Source: Cochliopodium minus
Taxonomy: Eukaryota; Discosea; Himatismenida; Cochliopodiidae
DNA length: 33,739 bases
NCBI GenBank assembly: GCA_024220525.1
Contig: JAMYWO010000061.1
Span: 21,455-55,193, forward strand
Direction of reading: 5' to 3'
A program made the position numbers and the translations under genes. Below are positions 1 through 10,334 of the stretch, in pieces (positions within the stretch are counted from its first letter, which is position 1; each line of letters begins with the position of its first letter). The notes beneath the pieces were generated by a model. That model was not told where the DNA came from, made no database searches, and saw nothing but the letters and a program-made list of their open reading frames with translations.

Positions 1-16
1 AAGAGAATTTTACAAT

Positions 17-1169
17 TTAATAAATAACTTTGCAATTCCCATTAATCTTCTTCTTTTTGCTCTTGATAGACTTACACTCCCTCAAAATCAAAGTCTTGAG
101 AGAAGAAACAGGCAAAAACTTGAAAACAGATTCCGTCAAAAGCTCACAATAACTAAGATCAAGCTCCTCAAGAGTAGAAGGAAAGTTTTTGATGTGATGA
201 TCCTCCAGAGTCTTCCACCCGAAAAGAGATAGCCTCTTGAGATTGGGCAAGAATTTGGAGAGAGATTCGCCGTTCATCTTGTAGCAGTAGCTGAGGTTGA
301 GATGCTTGAGATTTTTATATGCCTTGATGAATTTGAGGGTATCATCTTTGAATGGCGTGTTGGTGATATCCAAGGACTCTATATGTATGGGGAATTTATC
401 CATCATCGTCTTCAGCTTGAGATTCATCACGCTCAATTCTCTCACTGAGGAATTTTGGAGATAGGAGATTCCCTTTTCTGTCAGATTGGTGCAATTCGTT
501 ATATTCAGTGTATGGAGGGATTTCATGCTTGCCAATGAGAGCATCGCTTCATCATTCACCCTTGTGCATGAGACCATCTTCAATACCTTGAGTGTTTTCA
601 ATCTATCTGAGATATTCTTCATTCCTTGTTCCGTGATTTGTTGGCAGAAATTTATACTCAGAATAATCAATTTTTCTGGCAAAAATTTTATTCCATTATT
701 TGTAATATATTTGCAATTTGTAAGATCCAAATGTCTTATTCTTTGAGGTATCTTTTATTGAATATAAATTTTTATAATTTATTTTTCAGTTAATTTATAT
801 ATTTTTTTTCTTTACGTATTTGAGTCCTTCATCTGATATTTTTGAATTATCCAAAAGAATTGTGTTTATATTTTTGCAATTCTTATTTATAGAATTCATC
901 ATCTCTTCCATCTGCCTTTGATTAAGGGTGAATCCTGATTTTAGATCCCATATTGAGAATATTGTCATTTCACTCATTTTTTTCCTTGATAATCTATTCC
1001 AATCTTTGCATACACCTAATGATGACAATAGAGAAAGATAATCCATGAATGAAAAAATCTTTTCTATAATCTTGTTATCTAAAGATTTAAAAGAATCTCC
1101 ATCAAATTTTGTCTCAATTTTTTTGTTAGATCTTTCAATAATTAATTTTTCGGTTGTTTTTCTTTTCAT
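17..1169 (-). CDS. F-box / leucine-rich repeat protein
   Basis: Two exons on the minus strand: 1169-816 and 751-17, with a 64-bp intron (donor GTAAAG, acceptor AATAAAAG). The join is in phase 0 and gives 362 residues. Residues about 27-58 form an F-box (FKSLDNKIIEKIF followed by a VCKDW end), the Skp1-binding module of SCF ubiquitin ligases. The rest is cysteine-type LRRs (LDLTNCKYITNNGIKFL, LDLSYCELLTESVFKFL), the GRR1/AMN1-like class. By family knowledge it would be an SCF substrate receptor; the substrate is unknown. The intron falls inside one LRR, and the exon ends read continuously (EGLKY then IPQRIRHLDLTNC), which supports the splice. The ATG at 1169 is the only in-frame start ahead of the F-box. 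It is transcribed away from the R1 zinc-finger gene at 1710. Confidence 0.85.
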
Positions 1170-1709
1170 TTTTTTTTATTTTTATTTTATTTGTTATAAA
1201 GATGTGATCAAGACTTTCAATAGAATCAGTTTTTAGGTATCATTTTAAAAGTTCAAAAGGAATAAGAAATAAAATTTAATTAACTTTATTTGAATTTTCT
1301 TTTGAATTTTTTTATTATTATTCATATATATTGTTGTTAAAAAAAATCTTGATGAATATTCAAATATAAATTGAATCCGCGATCACTTTTTATTCATTAT
1401 ATCAAAGCATTATATAGAAATAATACTTACAAACAGTCCTAATTTCAAGTGGATTTATAAATCATCATAAAAAAAAAAAATTTTACAATCCATTTGAAAC
1501 AAATAAACCCGGAAAATGTGAATGTTTTCAAAAAACTGATTATTTTGTTGCAATTTTTTGATTTTAAAGTCCATCAAGGTCCATGGACTAAAAAAAACAT
1601 TCTCTGAAAAAAAAACAAAATTAAAATTATAAAAAGAAAATTATTAAAAAATACAAAAAAAACTGTTTTTAAACTTTAAAAAAATAACTTCCTCAAAAAA
1701 AAAGAAAGA
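1170..1709. other. intergenic region between divergent genes
   Basis: About 540 bp of very AT-rich DNA between the starts of two divergently transcribed genes (F-box/LRR on the minus strand, R1 zinc finger on the plus strand). It must hold both promoters. It contains poly-A and poly-T runs and no convincing coding segment. No individual promoter element can be assigned with confidence. Confidence 0.5.
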
Positions 1710-2561
1710 ATGGATATAACCGGATTAGTTGATAAAAGATTGTTAATGAATACTTGGTAAATAATTTTATTTTTTAGTCCATTTGAAATTATTTTTTCAT
1801 TTTATTTTCAAAATTAAAATAAATAAAATTTCATTTTTTTTTTGGAAAGGTGTCATCAATGCAAAATGAGAAAAGCTAAAGTTGTTATCTGTGATCACTT
1901 CAACGATCAGATAAAATGCAATGGAAGATTCTGCGAAAAATGTATAAGCAAACATTATCAACAAGACATAAATGAAATCGAAAAGAAAGATGTTTGGGAC
2001 TGTTTTAAATGTACCAAAGTATGCAGTTGTGCTGCTTGTATAAGAGAAAAAAACAAGAAACCATCTTCAAGAGTGAAAAAGCCCAAACAAAGAGGTAGAC
2101 CAAGAAAAATCAAGCCTGTTGAGATAACATTTTGTGTGAATGAAAAGAATAAAATGTCTTCGAATAATAATAAAATAAATAATCAAAAAATTGATATTCC
2201 TAACATTTCAATAAATCATCCAACCAGTACAATCTTGAATAATAATATTCAAAATAAGATTCTAAACAATCCTATTATAAAACAAGATAATAAAAGACCC
2301 TTGGGAAACAACCCAACCATCTTTCAAAACGAATCAAACAAAAAGATGAAAGGAGAGGAGAATCCATTTTTCAATCTTGATTGTCTCATCAACGCGACTA
2401 AGATGGAGATTGAAAAAATCCGAAAGGAGATCTCCACTTCTGAATCTGATACTCTCGAGAGTGTCCCTAATTATGGAAATTCTCGTTCTTCCAATTCTAA
2501 TGTGGTAATCACAAAGGAAATGCACAATTTTGTTGAGTTAGTTTTGAATCAGAGAAACTAA
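1710..2561 (+). CDS. CDCA7-type R1 zinc-finger protein (zf-4CXXC_R1) with AT-hook
   Basis: Exon 1 is 1710-1756 and exon 2 is 1850-2561; the intron 1757-1849 splits the Trp codon just before the first zinc ligand (TG|G, then CHQC). The product is 252 residues. Residues 17 to about 80 hold the zf-4CXXC_R1 domain seen in CDCA7/CDCA7L: CHQC, GRFCEKC, a WDCFKC pair, then CSCAAC. An AT-hook core (QRGRPRK, near residues 96-102) follows in a basic stretch, so DNA binding in the nucleus is likely. The C-terminal half is Asn-rich and low complexity. CDCA7 partners the remodeller HELLS in DNA-methylation maintenance. Here positions matching the human ICF-syndrome residues look changed (ISKHY for the LRNRY-type helix, CTKVC for CRGIC), so this is probably an R1-family member rather than a strict CDCA7 orthologue. 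Confidence 0.8.
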
Positions 2562-2751
2562 AGTGTTTAATAAAAATTAAGTTATTGTTTATAGATTTTT
2601 GTTCAATTAAAATCACTTTTTAAAAATCCGATTATTAATTCTTTTTTCTTGTCAACTATTTCATTTTTCTTTGAATTTCTATGAATCATTTTTTTTTGCT
2701 TTAATTTTTATTTTGAAAAATTAAAAAATAATAAAATTAAATAATAAAAAA

Positions 2752-4542
2752 ATGGAAGAAAGTTATTGGTTGGTATTACCTGTTGAAATATGGAAGTAAA
2801 ATTATCACGAATATGACTTTAATTTTTAATTTATGAAAACAATTTTTGTTACTGAATCAAAAAAAAAAAAAGATCAACATTTGATTATCTTACCTTCAAT
2901 GATGCAAATAATATAATGATCACATGCAAATATTTCAGGGATATACTCAACAACAATCCATGCAGAGCCTATCATAATCTCATATTGAGATGGAAGATGA
3001 GCGAGGAGCAAAAGGAGAAGGTATTAATGCTTCCCAGATACAAAAATTCAATCAGAAAATTCAACACGCAGACGAATTATCAGATGAGGATAAAAATAGA
3101 GCCTGAATTGATTGATAAACTCTGCAAGAACAATGGAAAGTATTTAGAGGAGATCCATCTGTATTATTGCAGCTCATTCGATGCCAAGAAGATCATGGGA
3201 TATCTTGGGGATGGCAGGATCTCGCGATTGAAGAGGATCTCTCTGCATGATATCGATCATCTCACTGATGAATCGGTATTGGAGGGATTGATGAATGGAT
3301 TTGAAAGATGGAAAATAACGGATTTGGATTTGACAGGTTCAAGGTATTTTTTTAAAAAAAAAATAAAAATAAAAACAAACAATTGACTAATTTATATTTC
3401 TTAAATCTTGTTTTCATATTTATTTAATTCTAAAGATAATTTAAATTTAAATTAATTTTACTTTTATTTTTTTTTTCTATTAACCTAATAAATAAGTGTC
3501 TTTCTTTGAACATTTTCAAAAATGATTCTTACTTTAAACATTTTAACAGAAAAATTTGACTATTTAAAAAAACACATAAATTTTTAATTTCTTACAAATT
3601 AATAGATTTTAAAAGATTAAGATTTAAAGAGAAAAATGTAAAAAATTGACCCTCTTTCTTTAAATAGCAAATTAACGAGCCTTTCGATGTGTCCATTGTC
3701 CACCCAATTCTCCCACCTTCAATACCTCAATCTAGACGGGTGCTCAAAGTTGGACGACAAGTCAATAATATCAATCTCTCAAAACGCAAAGAATTTAAGA
3801 GCATTAGTACTAATTCACATTGCAAATTTGACAGACGAAAGTATTTTTTCGATTTCCAAAAATTGTCCGCTGTTGGAAACTCTTTACCTTTGTTTTTGCA
3901 AAAAACTCACCGATCAGTCCTTGTTTTCTTTGTCCAATGGCTGTCCCAACCTCTCTTTTTTGAATCTCTCTCACCTCAGAAACCTCACTGACAATGGTGT
4001 CACCATGTTGGTCACTGGATGCAGAAAGCTGAAGAAAATATCCTTCGATACTTGTTGGAATATCTCCTCTGTTTCATTACAGTAAAAAAAAATAATTTTT
4101 TTTTTTTCTATTTTATTTTTATTTATTTATTCATTTAATTTATTTTTTCTATTTTTTAAATCAATTTTATATTTTTTAAATCAATTTTTTTTATTTTTAT
4201 TTTTAAGACATTATTTTTTTAATTTATTTTTATTTACAAATAATATTTTTATTTATTTAGTTTATTCATTTTTATTTATTCATTTTTTTCATTCATTTTT
4301 TTGCAAGAAAATTGGCGGAATATTGTGATGACATTATTTCTCTTAATTTACGTTCTACAAATATAAAAACGGAGGAGGATTTCTCTCCTCTTTCCTTGTT
4401 GATCAACCTCAAACGTGTCACTTTCTTGAGGAATCAACTTTCTTTTCCATTCAAAAAGATACCCGCCTTGGTTCCTCGACTGGATAAAGTCTATATCAAA
4501 AAAATGAAATTGAAAGCAATGAATACCATCAAATTTAATTAA
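2752..4542 (+). CDS. F-box / leucine-rich repeat protein
   Basis: Four exons: 2752-2795, 2873-3343, 3668-4081 and 4308-4542. All joins keep frame (phases 2, 2, 2), giving 387 residues. The first intron splits the F-box, which is restored by splicing: LPVEIW from exon 1 joins STFDYL...CKYFRDI from exon 2. Exon 3 carries regular cysteine-type LRRs (LQYLNLDGCSKLDDKSI, LETLYLCFCKKLTDQSL, LSFLNLSHLRNLTDNGV). Exon 4 is a shorter, more divergent repeat end. The likely role is substrate recognition in an SCF ubiquitin ligase. It shares fold and organisation with the minus-strand F-box/LRR gene at 17-1169 but is not a close copy. Introns 3344-3667 and 4082-4307 are T-rich and show nothing else. The stop codon lies only 43 bp before the next ATG. 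Confidence 0.85.
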
Positions 4543-4585
4543 AAAAAAAAAAAATTATTTGTTTTTATTTTTGACTGAGACCTTT

Positions 4586-6088
4586 ATGTGGGCCAATAAT
4601 GATTGTGTGAGATATGTGGAAGGATATAAAGGAAAGAAAGATGATCCTAATATAACCAAAAATAGGTATCATAAAGAAAAAATTTTATTTTAACGTATAA
4701 TTAAATTAATTTTCTTGTATGAAGGGATTTCTATTTCAATGGTAATTATGAAATGAAGAAAGAGAGATTTTTTGGATTCTTGATATATTCTTTTATTATA
4801 ATATATTTTTGAATAGTGATAAAATCAAAGCCTAGTGGTGATTTCATTGATGAAATCCATAAAACATGGTTCGGAAATTATCAGCTGTTGGGTATATTCA
4901 AAAATCAAAAAAAGAAAAATTATTTTTTATTGTGCAAACATAACTTTATTAAAAAAAAAAATTTAAAAATTAAAAGAATGGAACCATGGCTTCGTAAATT
5001 CCTATTAATATTTAAATAACAAAAATATCGAATTGTTAAACACTTTATATCAAGATACAATGGTTATTCCCCATTAGAGAAGAAGGTAATACACTTTGTT
5101 TATTTATTGGTCATCATAAAAAAAAAAATTGTTCAATATTTGAAAATAGGTGTAAATAACCAAGCAGCTCCTCTTCAATTACACGAAGCAAAAGAAATAA
5201 TTAATGAGTAAAAAGATGATTTAAAATACATTTATTTTAAATTTAATTTTATTTATTTTATTTATTATCATATTGATTTTTATTAATTTATTTTAATTTA
5301 TTTTAGTTTATTTATTATTTTTATATTTATTTTTTTAATAAAGTGAACAAGCTATGAAAAGATTTAGAAAGTCTTACGACTTGATGCTTGATTTTTATGG
5401 AATGAAAGTAGTGAATGAGGAAACAGGAGAGGTGGACAGAATCGAAAATTACAAGCCAAGATATCAAAACTTATGCCAAAGCTCTCACAACTGGTTAAGG
5501 GTAAAAATAAAAAAAAATAAATAAAATTTTTTTTTAATTTTTAAAAATTAAATTTTTATAGGTAACAAGGTATTTTGGAAATATTTTTTGGAAAATATTT
5601 ATAATTAAACTTTATTTAGAATAATTAAGTGTCTGGGAGAATTAAATTGTAAAAATTTTGTTGATTTTTATTAATATTTAATTATTTTAATTTATTTTTA
5701 ATTATATATGAATTAATTTTTCTTTGTTTATTTTTTAAAATTATTGATAAATTTTAAAGATGAGCATTATAAGTTGCCTCTTTTGGTTTTCATTGCAAAA
5801 GAAGTCTACCTCACCAAAGCTCTCAAGAAATGCTCGGTCTCCTTTGATAACTACTGGTCCCAACTCTTCCGCAATCCCGAAGACGCTAAAAAGCTCAAAG
5901 AGGCTGTAAAGAGTTTTAAAGGAGGAAAAGAAATTCAAATTCAATTCGAAAGAAAAAAAACCGCAGAAAACAATGAAAACAACAATAATGACAATTTAAA
6001 GTTGGAACTGAATAATGTTAATGAGAACGATGATAAGATCGTTGAAGATAAAAATCTGAGTGATTCCAAAGATTCTTCAAATCTATAA
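4586..6088 (+). CDS. OGFr conserved-region protein (opioid growth factor receptor-like)
   Basis: Ten exons: 4586-4665, 4725-4741, 4817-4891, 4977-4993, 5055-5085, 5150-5207, 5344-5500, 5562-5569, 5620-5648 and 5760-6088. The spliced frame is 801 nt (266 residues) without internal stops. It rebuilds the OGFr conserved region in order: PN...FYFN, GDFIDEIHKTWFGNYQLLE, WNHGFIQWLFPIREEGVN, RKSYDLMLDFYGMKVVNEET, YQNLCQSSHNWLRVTRI, IKCLGELNYEHYKLPLL. Exons of 17, 17, 31, 8 and 29 nt are needed; the 8-nt exon codes VT plus two bases of R. The family is named after the vertebrate OGF receptor, but its ancestral role is not established, so no ligand is claimed. The tail is Asn/Lys/Glu-rich. The start ATG gives a WANNDCVRYVEGY lead-in typical of the domain's N-terminus. 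Confidence 0.88.
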
Positions 6089-6182
6089 CAATAAAATTTT
6101 TCAAATTATGAAATCTTTATTTTGATTTTAAATATTTTTATTTTAAAATAAAAAATAAAAAATAAAAAATAAAAAAAAAAAA

Positions 6183-7434
6183 ATGAAAAAGATGACTAAT
6201 TTCAAATGGGAAATCAATTATTATGATATTTTGGATATTACTCCAAAGTCCAGCAAGACTGATATCAAGCAGTCCTATAAAAAATGGGTTTCTCTTTTGC
6301 ATCCTGATAAAGCTCAGAATGAAAATGAGAAAAATATCTTCAAAAAATGGAGCGCAATATTGAATGAATCACATTATTTATTCAACGATCACCTCAACAA
6401 AATGAATTATGATTATTATTTGGATCACACAAAGCCCACTATTGAAGAAAAATTTAAATTGCAAAAAGAGAAAAAAGAATTGGATGATTTGAAAAAAATG
6501 GGTAAATCTATATTCAAAAGTCTACTCATAAATATAAATACAAGATTCAAAAAAAAATTTATATTAATTATCTGATAATATATTCTATACCCTTTGATAT
6601 TTCTATCCATCTTTCAATCTTCTAATCTAATATTTGATCTAATTTATCATTATTTTCCTTTTGAAAATAATATAAAAAAAGTTGAGCAGAGATATAGAGA
6701 TGACAAAGAAGAGATAGATGAAAAAGAAAGAAAAGAACAAAAAATGAGAGAGGAGAGAAAAATATGAAAGGGAAAGACAAGAAAAAGAAAAATTGGACAA
6801 AGAGAAGAGAGATAAAGAGGAAAATGAAAGAAATCAAGGTATATTTAATTATTTTTTATTGTTAGAAATCCTTATAATAACATAATCATTTAATCAATCT
6901 TCCAAATATTATCATTCTTTAATTCATCTATCATTTTCATAATCAATTATTTATCAATCCTATTCACAAAAGGAGAAATATTTTTGATTTATAAAAATCT
7001 GAATATATCCACATATTTTTAACACGTAAAAAAAAAAAATGTGACATCGATATTATGGAGATATAACTATTCAATTGTTATTTTCATTTGGAATCGATTA
7101 AAATGTAAATCATTTCTCGTTATGAAAATTCATGAAGAAACATTGCAAGAAAATTTCTTTCTAATTTGATCAAATTTCTTTAGATAAATCAAAGATAGGA
7201 TGTAAAGGTAATCCTTTGGGTTGTAATTTTTCTGTATTTGAAAAGGATCTCTCCCAATTAAAAAAACATTACCAAAATTGCGATTTCAGCAGGATATCCG
7301 CTTATTTTGAAATGCAACATCTCAAGATTTTGAAGTTGGAAGAGATACTTGAATCACAATCTGAGAAAATCAAGAATTTGGAAAGAACCTTGATGGAATC
7401 AAAGAGAAAAGAAATGAATGTACAAAATAAATAA
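6183..7434 (+). CDS. J-domain protein with TRAF-type zinc finger (frameshift present)
   Basis: Exons 6183-6501, 6682-6838 and 7184-7434. Exon 1 encodes an N-terminal J domain (YYDILDI, then helix II, then the HPD motif in LLHPDKA), which would stimulate an Hsp70 ATPase. Exon 2 is a highly charged, probably coiled-coil segment. Exon 3 encodes a TRAF-like zinc finger (GCKGNPLGCNFSVF... ending LKKHYQNC, i.e. C, C, H, C ligands) followed by a C-terminal coiled coil (LKLEEILESQSEKIKNLE). Exon 2 changes frame at the A5 run 6758-6762: removing one A joins MREERK to YERERQ and puts exon 3 in phase, giving about 241 residues. Exon 2 contains no GT, so an extra intron cannot explain it. It may be an assembly error, or the gene may be broken. 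Confidence 0.7.
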
Positions 7435-7703
7435 ATTATAAAATTGTATCATTATTGAATATTTTTGTATTTTTATTTTTATATTTATATTTATAATTAT
7501 TATAATTTTTAAATGTAAAGTTAAAATCTCAAGATCAAAAATATTTTTCAAAGGATCTCAAGTATTTTTGTATTTTTGAATCCAAATTGTTATTAAAAAA
7601 ATTTTTTATTTAACTTAAATTTTGCTTTCAGAGAAAAAAAATAAAAATATAAAATAAAAAATTAAAATAAAAAAGAATAAAAAAAAAAAAGTAAAGAAAA
7701 GAA

Positions 7704-8129
7704 ATGTCAACTAAAATAATTAAAGTAAATGATATCAAAGAAGGTCACCATTATTTGTTCGATGAAACTCCATCCACAGTTCTAGATTACAGATCATCTG
7801 CAAGTGGAAAGAGAGGTCCACAAAAGATGATGATCCAATTGAGAGATTTCTTTGAAGAAGATAAAGTTTCAGAGAAGTTAGTCTCCAGTGATTGTGAAAT
7901 TAAAATTTATGTGCCTGAAACAATTGATTATCTCGTTTCTGAATTGAAAGATGATAAATTGACTTTGCTCAACAGATCTAATAATTCAATCAAAAATGAT
8001 TTAAAGCTTCCAAAGGGTGATTTGGGAAGAAATCTAAAAGAGGAATTTTCAAAGGGAAAAGCTCTTATTGTTAGGGTTGCTAAATTTAAACAGAATGAAA
8101 AGATTATTTCTTTTTCTGTTGAGAAGTGA
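7704..8129 (+). CDS. EIF5A: translation factor eIF5A, divergent
   Basis: A single exon of 141 residues, close to the usual eIF5A length of about 155. The N-terminal SH3-like domain carries the hypusine loop as SASGKRGPQK, where canonical eIF5A has SKTGKHGHAK; Lys36 lines up with the lysine that becomes hypusine. The C-terminal OB-fold domain is clear (ETIDYLVSEL..., then DLKLPKGDLG, matching the family's DLRLPEGDLG). eIF5A binds the ribosomal E-site region and relieves stalling in elongation and termination. The ATG is preceded by an A-rich leader. Two normally strict positions after the lysine are changed (H to R, H to P), so either deoxyhypusine synthase tolerates this here or it is a second, specialised paralogue. 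Codon use is like that of its neighbours. Confidence 0.85.
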   Translation: MSTKIIKVNDIKEGHHYLFDETPSTVLDYRSSASGKRGPQKMMIQLRDFFEEDKVSEKLVSSDCEIKIYVPETIDYLVSELKDDKLTLLNRSNNSIKNDLKLPKGDLGRNLKEEFSKGKALIVRVAKFKQNEKIISFSVEK

Positions 8130-8585
8130 TTGAAAAATTTCAAAATTTTGTGTAATTAAAAAGATTGTAAGAAAATTTTTTTTTTTTTAATTTTTTTTTA
8201 AGGATCTTTATCTATAGAATAATTTTGAATTGAATCTCCAGTTTTAAGTTTCCTCAAAATATAAGCAAGTTTTTCTTATTCAACCAAGTTTATTTTATAA
8301 AAAAAAAAAAAAAAATAAAAAATGAAATTTAATATGTGATATTTTTTATAAAAATTGCAAAAATCTTGAATTATTCGAAATTTCTTAGCATCAAATTTTT
8401 GAGTTNAATTTACAACTTTATTAGCGGATATTAATTTATAACTAACAAATTTTGAACTGTTGTAAAATTTTGCACATCTCTATCAAAAATTAAAATTTTT
8501 TTTTTATTCTTCACTGAAATTTAATTATATATAAAATATTTATTTTTTAATTAATTTTACAAATAAAGAAAACAACGAAAGGTAT
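8130..8585. other. intergenic region between convergent genes
   Basis: About 455 bp between the convergent 3' ends of the eIF5A gene (plus) and the FANCE-like gene (minus). It is A/T-rich with long A and T runs and one ambiguous base (n at 8406). No open frame or structured RNA is apparent; it presumably contains the two 3' UTRs. Confidence 0.5.
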
Positions 8586-10218
8586 TCATTTCATACTTTC
8601 AAGTTTTCTCTGGATAGCCTTGGAAAGAGTAGAATCAAACTTTTTGATAGGACCAAGCAAAGTACCAGAAAAAGACTTTAAAGAATTTGAATTTTTGTTA
8701 ACAAAAGAAAGCACCAACTTTGTAAACTTGGTGTTTTCAACTTCCATCAACAAAATTTGTTTTTCGAAAGAATGCACCAACTTTTCGACAATTTTGGCGT
8801 TAGAAACGGCTTTTGAGTTGACTATTTTTTCCAAGGCGAGGATGAAGGAGTCTTGCCACAGTTTTTCGCAGTGTTTGTGGGTTTCTTCGTAGAAGTAGTT
8901 GATCATTTCTTCATCGAAGCTGGTGATGGATTTGTGGATGATCTCTGTGAAAAAGGGAACGTTATTTTCCAGTCTGAAAATAGGAACTACAAACCCTTCA
9001 ATGAAAGCCTTTATACAAAAAAAAAATTTTTGTAAAAAAAAATTTGATGAAATTATTTATTAAAATTGGAAATTGATGTAATTTTAAACAAAAAATTTTT
9101 ACTTTTGAATTTAATTTTGCAAAGTTAATGATAGAGTCAGACAAAATTCTTGAGATCATATTGGAGCTTTTTTCCACTTTAGTAAAAATAATGTGCCTGA
9201 CAAACATGATGGCTACCTTATAACTTAAATCGTCCTTCAAAAACTTGTCCACAAGAGAAGATACAACCAAGTCATCACAAAGAGTGATCTCGAGAACCTC
9301 TCCAATCTCCATCATTTTCTCGTATTTTTCAGTGAAGATCAAAATGTCTTCCGAAGATTGAATCATTTGACTTGAATTCAAGTTTGTTTGTTCTATTAAT
9401 GCTTCTTTGAAATTTTTGAGGTTTTTTTTGTCTTCATCAGACAATTTCTCTACCTTTTCTTCTTTGCTATTGTTGTTCTTATTATTGTTATTGTTTGTTG
9501 ACTCTTTTTGGAAGGCTTCGTCTTCCATGTCGTCTTTGTCGTTGAGGTTCTCGAACATAACCAAATCAGATTTGTCAAGCGGAGTTATTTCATATCTCTT
9601 TCTTTTTCTCTCCATAACATTATTTTCAAACAACGAATCTAAAAGTCAAAAATTTTATCTTTTTTTAAATGGATTATTTATTTTTTCTTTTCTCTTTTAA
9701 AATTTTTTTCTTTTTCTTTTATTATTATTTCATTTACCAAGAGTGAATTCCTTTTCATCCCTATCTCTTAATATGAATATAACCTCATCTTTTTTCCCAT
9801 CCCCTTCTCTCCTTAGATCATAAAGTTGTCCAGTGGGTGGAAATTCTTCGTGGATGATGCATCTATCGTATATAATACCCTCTTCTTCAGATATCTCCAT
9901 CAATTGCTTGTTATATTCATCCCATAGATAATTATGCCAATTTATCTTACTTCTATTCGAATCAATAGGCTTCAATAAGAAACATAATTTTTTTAGTATC
10001 TCCTTTGAGAATAATACTTCTCCATGATCTATCAACAATTTCAAAAAATTCTGTTTCTGGATGGTATTGATGCTTTTGGGAAGAGATTCCATCTGCTTGA
10101 TTAGATAGCATACATCACCCAAATTATATCCCAATGTATTGATATATTCCTTACTAGTTATTGAAGAATCATCGTCCAATAATTTCTCAAATAAAGAATC
10201 CAAATAAAAACTGTTCAT
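8586..10218 (-). CDS. FANCE-like Fanconi anaemia core-complex protein (C-terminal domain)
   Basis: Three minus-strand exons: 10218-9738, 9638-9103 and 9008-8586, joined in phases 1 and 0 to give 479 residues (human FANCE has 536). The C-terminal part is all helical with a HEAT-like pattern. Its last 70 residues (IVEKLVHSFEKQ, KFTKLVLSFVNKN, LKSFSGTLLGPI, KAIQRKLESM) follow the spacing remembered for the FANCE C-terminal domain of plant and animal proteins (SKSLKFGNFLLCFVTKC, TKSILSKL). That domain links FANCC and FANCD2 and supports FANCD2 monoubiquitination in crosslink repair. The middle (exon 2 start) holds a basic RKRKRYE stretch, a possible nuclear signal, and an Asn/Lys-rich linker. The assignment rests on pattern recall, so another HEAT-like helical protein is possible. 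Confidence 0.5.
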
Positions 10219-10334
10219 TTTTTTTTTTATATATTTTTTCTTTGAAAAATAATAAATAAAATTAAGAATAAATTAAAATACTTTCTTTGTAAAAAAAATT
10301 CTCCTTTAAAAAAAGAGTCTCCTTTCTTAATAAT

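Noticed and set aside
1757-1849. Alternative acceptor TTTTTAG near 1776 in the R1 zinc-finger gene.
   Set aside because: It leads to an out-of-frame T-rich stretch, whereas AAAG at 1849 gives W-CHQC in frame.
4816-5019. 67-codon reading that continues past 4891 into LLGIFKNQKKKNYF.
   Set aside because: Splicing at 4892 to the 17-nt exon at 4977 restores the OGFr motif and keeps phase; the read-through part is intron.
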